DNA of 45,742 nt from CAYYMH01 sp964472785 (GTDB taxonomy: Bacteria; Zhuqueibacterota; Zhuqueibacteria; Thermofontimicrobiales; Thermofontimicrobiaceae), in the NCBI GenBank assembly GCA_964472785.1, contig CAYYMH010000032.1:1-45742 (forward strand), given 5' to 3'. Each line of letters starts with the position of its first letter. Position 1 is the first letter of the stretch. A program made the position numbers and the translations under genes. Below the pieces are notes generated by a model. It had not been told where the DNA came from. It saw only the letters and a program-made list of their open reading frames with translations, and made no database searches. Below are positions 35,523 through 43,100 of this stretch, in pieces.

Positions 35523-36599
35523 ATGGATCAATCAAATCTCGACAAAGTTCTTAAACAAAAATCAAATCGCATCCATCTCGTCAGTCCGGCTACAGGAGGA
35601 AACATTCCCGTCGTCGCAACTTCGGGCGTTTCATTAGCCGAAGCCTGGGAAAATGCCATGCTCGGGCTCTATGCGTACGGCTGTGAAATTCGCACCCAGT
35701 ACGACGCAAAAGATAAAGACGGAAATTATGTGGATCCGCCGAGCAAAGATTGTTCTGTTTTGATTTCGATTGAACAACCGCAAACCGAACCGATGATTCA
35801 TCTGGGTGGGATTCCCGGTGGATTTGAAGACCTCGAAGAATACGTGCAGGAAGTGCGCGACGGCATCAAAGACCACTGGATTCGCAATCCAATCGATCCG
35901 GAAGACACTAAATGGCAATACACCTATCACGAACGGCTGTTTGCCTACGAAGTCCCGCTGAATCCTTTTGACAAAATTTTGGCTGACCTGCCAGCCGAAG
36001 AGAAAAAAATATTTTACGACTTCGAGACTGCTCATTTTCTGCTGGATCGGGATTATGCCAAAATCATCGAAAAAGAAGTCGAGGGGAAAAAATACCAATT
36101 TGTCCGCATCAACCAGATTCAATATGTGATCGACAAATTATCGGAACAGCCTTTCACCCGGCAGGCACAAGCCATCACCTGGCAGCCATTTATGGACACC
36201 GATATTTACGATCCGGCCTGTCTGCAGAGCATGTGGTTTCGGATTCTGAATGATGAACATGGCACTCCGACACTAAACATGAATATTCGTTTCCGCAGCC
36301 GTGACGCTTACGATGCTTCATTTATGAACTGCTTCGCCTTTATTCATGTGATGGAATATGTCGCTGAAGAAGTCGAGAAAAAAATCGGACGAAAAATAAA
36401 GATAGGCCGTTACATCGATGAATCGGATTCGTTTCATATTTACGGCAAACGAATCAAAGATTTTGAACAACGGTTTTTGAGTAATTTATTTTCACGTGAA
36501 TTTGAACAGCGAACGTTTTCGAGAAAAGATGCTGAACCGTTTTTTGAGGAACGGCGGAAAAAGTTAGCAGAAATGTTTAATCAAAACAATCAGGACTGA
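35523..36599 (+). CDS. Thymidylate-synthase-like protein
   Basis: The 358-residue protein carries the thymidylate synthase (ThyA) core in its C-terminal half. DPACLQSMWFRIL is at the position of the catalytic-Cys motif. FRSRDAYDASFMNCFAFIHVMEY matches the RSxD...N block, including the Asn that favours dUMP over dCMP. DSFHIYGKRIKDFEQ matches the HxY nucleotide-binding motif. The residue after the catalytic Cys is Leu, not the usual His, and the N-terminal 150 residues differ from standard ThyA. It may be a divergent thymidylate synthase or a pyrimidine hydroxymethylase relative. The ATG at 35523 has AGGA eight bases upstream; an ATG three codons earlier abuts it. The next gene starts 3 bp after the stop, so they are cotranscribed. 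Confidence 0.7.
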   Translation: MDQSNLDKVLKQKSNRIHLVSPATGGNIPVVATSGVSLAEAWENAMLGLYAYGCEIRTQYDAKDKDGNYVDPPSKDCSVLISIEQPQTEPMIHLGGIPGGFEDLEEYVQEVRDGIKDHWIRNPIDPEDTKWQYTYHERLFAYEVPLNPFDKILADLPAEEKKIFYDFETAHFLLDRDYAKIIEKEVEGKKYQFVRINQIQYVIDKLSEQPFTRQAQAITWQPFMDTDIYDPACLQSMWFRILNDEHGTPTLNMNIRFRSRDAYDASFMNCFAFIHVMEYVAEEVEKKIGRKIKIGRYIDESDSFHIYGKRIKDFEQRFLSNLFSREFEQRTFSRKDAEPFFEERRKKLAEMFNQNNQD

Positions 36600-36602
36600 A
36601 AA

Positions 36603-38171
36603 ATGCTTAAAACAACTCGCGTTATTATTCTCTGGTTATCCTGTTTTATGTTAGTTGGTTTTCTCTGTAAAGAGTACGAAATCAAATCCGATAAAACCCG
36701 CGAAGCCCGTGGCGTCTGGGTGACGCGTTGGGAATGGGCACGGGAAGAAATCGTTGACGATTCCACAGCTCAACAACAACGCATCATCGATATTTTCGAT
36801 TTGGCTAAACAGGCAAACCTCAATTTTATTCTGTTTCAAGTCAGGGGAAATGGCGATGCGCTCTATCGGTCGAATTACGAACCATGGTCCGATTTGCTGA
36901 CCGGTACACTGGGAAAAGACCCGGGCTGGGATCCGTTGGACTTTGCAATTAACCATGCTCACGAACGGGGATTGGAATTGCACACCTGGGTGAATACGTT
37001 CCCGGCATGGCGAGGCACAGCTCCGCCACCAAACACGGAGCCGCAACAGGTTTACAATGCGCGCCCGGAATGGATTATCTGCGGGAAAGACGGCAAACCA
37101 ATGCCACTGAGTAATCATTACGTCAACCTAAGTCCGGGAATTCCGGAAGCACGGGATTATGTCCATCACGCATGTCTGGACATTGTAAAAAATTATGATA
37201 TTGACGGTTTTCATTTTGATTATATTCGCTATCCCGAAGGTTCACCAAAACTGGGATATTCTCAGGATTCAATCAGTTTGAAATTGTTCAATTCCCCCCT
37301 TGGAAATCCAAAAAATCTGAACTGGGAAGACTGGCAGCGTGAAAACATCAATCAATTCGTGCGTAAATTTTATGACGAAGCCACTCAGTTAAAGCCCTGG
37401 GTGAAAATTTCCGCCGCGGTTATCGGGAAGTACGATTACAGCAGTTGGAATGGATATCACATCGTATATCAGGACGCGCTTCAATGGATCAAAGACGGCA
37501 AAATGGATTTTATCGCGCCGATGATTTACTGGCAAACAGATCATCCAACCGCACCCTTTGGTGATATTACTCGAAAATGGCTGAAGGAATATTTCCATGA
37601 CCGCTACATTTTCCCCGGCATGTCGATTAATCGGCTTGGCTCCAGAGATTGGCCCGGTGAAGAAGTGCTGAAACAAGTCTCTATTGCCCGCGACGGTGGC
37701 AACGGTATGGTATTCTTCAGTTTTTCGGGGCTGGAACGGGCGATGAAAAAATTGAATAATAGCGGTGGTTTTAAACATTTGGCAAATCTGCCGGCAATGC
37801 CCTGGAAAGACGACACGCCGCCAATGGATCCCTTCAATTTAAAGGCAACATTACTGGGTCCGGAAAATGTTTTGCTGACCTGGGAATCGCCGGATACTAC
37901 TCTGGAACAGACCGATGTCGTTCGGTACAATATTTATCGCTCCACTGAAACTCCGGTGGATATTTTCAGCGCAAAAAATCTGATTCACATCACAGCGAAG
38001 CCGGATACTTTTTACATTGACGAAACCGTAAACATTGATCAAAATTATTTTTACGTGGTCACAGCTATGGACCGGGTGAACAATGAAAGTCCGCCATCCA
38101 ATGAGGTTCAAATAATGTTTCCGGCAATTGCATCAACAAACAGTGAATTGAATTATCAACGTACTCAGTAG
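36603..38171 (+). CDS. Glycoside-hydrolase-like (GHL10/DUF187) exported protein with Fn3 domain
   Basis: The 522-residue protein begins with a hydrophobic export signal ending in Cys (LVGFLCKEYE), possibly a lipoprotein although the lipobox is not canonical. The catalytic barrel of the GHL10 family follows: EARGVWVTRWEW, NFILFQVRGNGDALY, DPLDFAINHAHERGLELHTWVN, NYDIDGFHFDYIRYP with the acidic residues, and MDFIAPMIYWQ. Relatives cleave peptidoglycan glycan strands from which stem peptides have been removed, or other polysaccharides. A fibronectin type III domain occupies the end (NLKATLLGPENVLLTWESP ... YFYVVTAMDRVNNESPPSNEV). It lies 3 bp after the thymidylate-synthase-like gene and 9 bp before the propeller-protein gene. 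Confidence 0.88.
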   Translation: MLKTTRVIILWLSCFMLVGFLCKEYEIKSDKTREARGVWVTRWEWAREEIVDDSTAQQQRIIDIFDLAKQANLNFILFQVRGNGDALYRSNYEPWSDLLTGTLGKDPGWDPLDFAINHAHERGLELHTWVNTFPAWRGTAPPPNTEPQQVYNARPEWIICGKDGKPMPLSNHYVNLSPGIPEARDYVHHACLDIVKNYDIDGFHFDYIRYPEGSPKLGYSQDSISLKLFNSPLGNPKNLNWEDWQRENINQFVRKFYDEATQLKPWVKISAAVIGKYDYSSWNGYHIVYQDALQWIKDGKMDFIAPMIYWQTDHPTAPFGDITRKWLKEYFHDRYIFPGMSINRLGSRDWPGEEVLKQVSIARDGGNGMVFFSFSGLERAMKKLNNSGGFKHLANLPAMPWKDDTPPMDPFNLKATLLGPENVLLTWESPDTTLEQTDVVRYNIYRSTETPVDIFSAKNLIHITAKPDTFYIDETVNIDQNYFYVVTAMDRVNNESPPSNEVQIMFPAIASTNSELNYQRTQ

Positions 38172-38180
38172 GATTAGTGA

Positions 38181-39551
38181 TTGTCGATTTGTAAAAGCAG
38201 CATCAAATTGAACGAATATATTTGTGTCATTATTTTATGTATCACCTGTGTAAGTTCAAATTTTGCACAGAATGGAACATGGGATATTTATACGCCTGAT
38301 AATTCACCGATTTCAGACTGCTACATTTTGTCAATCGCTTTTGACAATCAGCAAGCTGCGTGGCTCGGCACCAAGTACGGTGGACTGGTTAAATTTGATG
38401 GCGAGACCTGGTTGACTTTCACACCAGACAGCACTAGGCTTCGACAATTCGAAAAAAATGTTGTACTTGAAAAGTCCGTTCTCGGACCGCAAGTTAATGC
38501 CCTCTATTCCCTTAAAATTGACAATCATAACACAAAGTGGATCGGAACAAAAATCGGCGGGCTGATTAAGTTTGATGATCATCAATGGACATTTTATAAT
38601 ACCAAAAACTCCGCCATCACCAATGACCGCATCTGGTCACTCGATATCGACGACAACGGACAAAAATGGCTGGGAACGAACGGCGGTGGTGTTATTGTAT
38701 TCGATGGCTCGAGCTGGATCAACTATCAGCAAACTAATTCCCAGTTGCCGGATGACCTGGTTTACGCTGTTAAAACAGTTAGCACCGGCACAAAATGGAT
38801 CGGCACATTCTCCGGATTAGTCAAAATCGAAAATGAACAATGGCAAATTTATAATGATCAAAATTCTCCTTTGCCGGTGAATAAAATCTTTGCTTTTGAA
38901 ATTGATTCCCGCGGAAACAAATGGATTGGTACGCGAGGCGGCGGTGTTGTTAAATTTAATGACGCGGGATGGCACATTTTCAATACGCAAAATTCGCCAT
39001 TGCCGGAAAACGACATCTTCGCTATCGCCATCGATTCAAGTGGCAACCAATGGTTCGGTACATTGAATTCCGGGATTGTCAAATTCGTTAATGAAAGCTG
39101 GACATGTTTTAATACGACCAACTCTCCCCTGCTCAATAATGCGATCCGTACCATTGCAGTGGATCACAAAAATACGGTTTGGGTTGGTACAGATTACGGA
39201 TTAGCCTGTTACCATCAAAGTCCATTCAGCGATATCCATTCGGACAAACGAAAAACCAATGTTCCGACGACGCTTAAGTTAAAGCATGCTTACCCCAATC
39301 CGTTTAATTCAACAACCAGCATTCGGTTTCAGCTAAAGCAACATGAGCATATCAAAATATTCGTCGTAAACATAAACGGGCAGCCAGTAAAAACGTTGGC
39401 AGAGCAGAATTTTAGTCAAGGCGAACATGAATGCATATGGGATGGAACGGATAACGCCGGGAAAAAATTAGCCAGCGGAATTTATTTTGTTTACTTTCAT
39501 GCTGATTCATTCGCCCCAAATTTAGTCCAAAAGTTGATGCTCCTCAAATAA
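38181..39551 (+). CDS. Secreted seven-bladed propeller protein with C-terminal sorting domain
   Basis: After a signal peptide (CVIILCITCVSSNFAQ) the 456-residue protein has seven repeats of about 42 residues with the core pattern W(I/L/F)GT..GG(V/L)(V/I)KF...W..(Y/F)NT.NSPLP.N.I, the two-component-regulator propeller (Reg_prop) type. Seven repeats make a complete beta-propeller. The end (LKHAYPNPFNSTTSIRF, VVNINGQPVKTLAEQ, ASGIYFVYFHA, LVQKLMLLK) is a type A sorting tail, so it is expected to be exported by a type IX-like route. The start is a TTG at 38181 with AGGA about eight bases upstream; no ATG is available. It is the third gene of the cluster starting at 35523. Confidence 0.85.
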   Translation: MSICKSSIKLNEYICVIILCITCVSSNFAQNGTWDIYTPDNSPISDCYILSIAFDNQQAAWLGTKYGGLVKFDGETWLTFTPDSTRLRQFEKNVVLEKSVLGPQVNALYSLKIDNHNTKWIGTKIGGLIKFDDHQWTFYNTKNSAITNDRIWSLDIDDNGQKWLGTNGGGVIVFDGSSWINYQQTNSQLPDDLVYAVKTVSTGTKWIGTFSGLVKIENEQWQIYNDQNSPLPVNKIFAFEIDSRGNKWIGTRGGGVVKFNDAGWHIFNTQNSPLPENDIFAIAIDSSGNQWFGTLNSGIVKFVNESWTCFNTTNSPLLNNAIRTIAVDHKNTVWVGTDYGLACYHQSPFSDIHSDKRKTNVPTTLKLKHAYPNPFNSTTSIRFQLKQHEHIKIFVVNINGQPVKTLAEQNFSQGEHECIWDGTDNAGKKLASGIYFVYFHADSFAPNLVQKLMLLK

Positions 39552-40199
39552 TATTTGCACTTGGCCCTCTTCCCTACCCTCAGCGTATCTTAATTGTAGG
39601 TTCAATAAAAACATGATCGATCAATGACACAATCATCAACACAATTCCTGTTAAGCTCAATAATAATAGTATATCTTGCAACAGGAGAAAAAGCTCGCTG
39701 CTGAAGCGGATTAATTTGAAAGATGATAAAATAATTTTTTTATTGACTTTATAAAATATTTTATTAAATTTATTGTGAAGATTAAACGGAAACTATCTGA
39801 CTTAAATTATTCATAAATAATTATTATTTGTAGTAGTCATAATTCGCAGTGAAATAATTATTTGAAAATTTTGATTTAAAACCTCATTTTGAAAATTTAT
39901 GTCTGAATGTTGCTCACAAAATATAAAATTCAAGAGTCACATTCTATAATTCTTATTTTTAGAATTACTTCCAGTCGGACACTTGAGTTTTTTCTAAAGT
40001 TACATTTCATAGCATAAAGTTTCACACCTTATCCTCTGTTCTCTTTTAAGTTTGATGCGTTATTTTAGGTTGTTTTAATTTTTTAATCGTGTACGTTAAA
40101 ATCGACATAGGTTATTCCCGGCGATATTTCTTCAGATTTTCAATCGTCCGGCAAACTTATTCGAAACGCCAATCGGAAAACAAAAAAGGAGAAGCCACC
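39552..40199. other. Intergenic region upstream of the giant surface protein
   Basis: This 648-bp AT-rich stretch has no convincing reading frame. TTGACT at 39743-39748 followed 16 bases later by TAAATT is a weak promoter candidate. The end holds a strong ribosome site (AAGGAG, 40188-40193 region) for the next gene. No repeat or terminator was recognised after the propeller-protein gene. Confidence 0.45.
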
Positions 40200-43100
40200 A
40201 TGTCAAACAAACAACCTTTTTTTCAAGTTATCCTGATCATTTTCATTCTTTTTTACGCCACAACAGCATTCCCCCAAATCGAGGAATTTTCCATTGAACC
40301 TGCCGGGCACTTTGGCGGTAACGTCAGTTGCGGCAGCGTGCAGGGAAATTATGCGTATCTGGGGCAGGGTGTTCATCTGACTGTGCTTGATATTACAACA
40401 GATCCCCCGCAGCAGGTCGCCGGCCTGGAAATGGCGGATGCCATGTTCGATCTGGCTGCTGCCGGTGATTTCGTTTATCTTTACCTGAAAAACGGCGCCG
40501 GGCTGGCGGTTGTGAATATCGCCAATCCGGAAGCGCCGGCACAGGTCGATTCGCTGCCGCTTCCCGGCGGAAATAACGGGGCTCTGTTTGTATCGGGAAA
40601 TCGGCTCTACGCAGCAACAGACGGCGGGTTATATATTCTGGATATCTCTGTGCCGGCGACGCCGGTTATTTTGGGCTCCAATGCCGAAGCCGTTAACGAT
40701 GTTGTTATCGTCGGCACTACCGCCTATTGCGTGGCGTCTAATACATTGAAAATCTACGATGTCTCCGGCGCCTCGCCTGCCCCGCTGGCTTCGGCTCCGG
40801 CTTCCGGCGCCCGCGGCGTTACCGCTAATGAAACGCACGCCTTTGTGGCTGCCGGTTTTCTCAAACAGGATGTGCTGATTTTTGACATCAGCGATCCTGC
40901 CAATCCACAGCAAACCAGCCGCTTCACCGCAAATCCGCCGTCCGGTTTTGCCAACCCCATCAGTATTTTGGTCGAAAATGATATCGCCTGGGTCGGTTGC
41001 AGCAATTGGCTGCTCGCACTCGATATTGCCGATCCCGCCAATCCCGCTGCCTTGAACTATCTGGAATCGGTCGGCTGGGTAATCGGTATTGAAAAAAGCA
41101 ACGATGACCTTTATCTGTTTCAGCGGAACAGCGACACTCCGTATCGCAAAATCAGCGCAGCCGATCCGTCCAATCCGGCGGTGCTCGCAACTTTTGCATC
41201 GCCCTTGGACGTGAAACACATTTTGGCGGACGACAATCAACTCTTTATCGCCTCGGAAAAACGATTGTGGCTCTATGATATTACGGAACAGGACCAGCCC
41301 CGGCTTGTCAGTTCCCGGACCGAATGGGCGGATGCCCGGCACCTCGCAAAAAACGGTGATATTTTATACGCACTGCAGAGGTCGGCGCTGTTTATAATCG
41401 ATATTTCCGACCCACAAAGCATGACCGAACTCGGTATGTTTCAGCCGGTCACCGGCGAACTGCGGGAAATTACCGTGCAAAATGACACGGCATATATATT
41501 GTTACACGATACGCCTTCCCGGCTGGAGATTCTCGATGTATCAAATCCGGCTGCGGTGAATCGTGTAGGCTCGGCTGATTTTAACGGCAGCGGGGTTGAT
41601 ATTTTCAAACATCCGAACACTGGCAGTGCATTTGTGGCTTACAACAACGGCGCTGCAGACCGGGGCTGCACGATTTTTGATTGTTCCGACCCGGAGAACC
41701 CGCAGCAGGCCGGCTCATTTTCTACTGCCAGCGATCCGGCTTGTTTATGGGCGGATCAGGATACGGTGTTTATCGGCAGCAATGACAATTCCTATATTCT
41801 TGAAGCATTTGATGTATCAGACGCACGCTCGCCTGCCAAAATCAACCAGAATACGGGAAATGGTCTGATACGGGATATGGAAATGCGAGGCGGTCTGCTT
41901 TTCGCCGGCGTGGAAGGCGGCAGTGTTCATGTGTGGGGACGGGGCACTATTTTTACCATTTATCAAATATGTCCGTCGCCCAGCACCATCGGCGTCACTG
42001 TAACCACGCCGGCAACCGCAACCACAACGACCAGTTCCGGCGCCGCCTATACCACCGAAGGCAGCACCTATAAGAGCAGCAGCGATCAAGTTGAAAACAG
42101 CGGCAGCGAAGGCGTGGTGATCCAAAAATATCTCATTGTTTGGCGAAATATGGGCGGATTAGTAACCTCGGTAGCGCCCACAGCAGAGGCGGGCACCGCT
42201 TCGCCGCCTTCCGCTTCAGGTCCCATCGGTGCACCGGTTAAGGTAAAAGCAGTGGCAACCACGGGCTGGGCGTTTACTCACTGGGTCAATGCCTCGCCGC
42301 CGAACGAACGGGAGGCGTTCGCACTGCTGGGCAATCCGCCCACCGAAGTTGTGGCGCATTTTCAGCCGATTCTGACCCTTTCTGCCGGAGCCCTGAATCC
42401 CGGTTATACCATGGTCTGCCCGGCAGAAGACGAAAACGACAGCACTCAAACGCCGGTCATTCAGATTCAACTGACCGCTTCGCAGGCGGATGATTGGGAA
42501 GTAAGCGGTGTCGGTTTTCAGGTCGAAGGCAACCTCGAAGCCAAACATGTGCGCCGGGCAAACCTGCATCTGGGTTCCGAGTTTGGACCGATCCTGGCAT
42601 CCACCAATTACGGCACCCAATTCAGTTTTTCCGTGCCGCCGCCTTTTAACAGAATATCAGCCGGCAGCGGCGTTACGTTTATGATTACATTTGATTTTGA
42701 AGATAAAAGCACCCTGGTGTTTGATCAAGATCCCGTTCAATTTACGGTATTCACCAACCGCACATTCATCGGTGCCACTGCTGTTGAGTATCCGCCCGGC
42801 GTTATCCTGCCGGGAATTCCGCCGATACCGACCGTCCAGGGCGGCCCGGTTTCTCTCGGCTGCGTGCATAATATCGACAGCAAACAAGCCTATTTATTTT
42901 TTAACGAAGCGATCAATGCAGAAGCCACGCAGGACCATCACACCCTCACGGTGTGCCCCGGCGTATATGAAGAGTTTGTCGATGTGACAAAATCGCTCAC
43001 CATTCAATCGATGAAGGGCGCTGAAACCACCACCGTCCGGGGTCAATTTGACATTAACAAGGATGATGTGACGATCGATGGATTTACCGTGAACGGCGCC

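Noticed and set aside
40150..40185. Sequence reminiscent of a c-di-GMP riboswitch (GGCAAAC ... TTCGAAA ... )
   Set aside because: Only short scattered matches to the GEMM consensus; the second conserved half (ACGCAAAGCC and its pairing partner) is missing.
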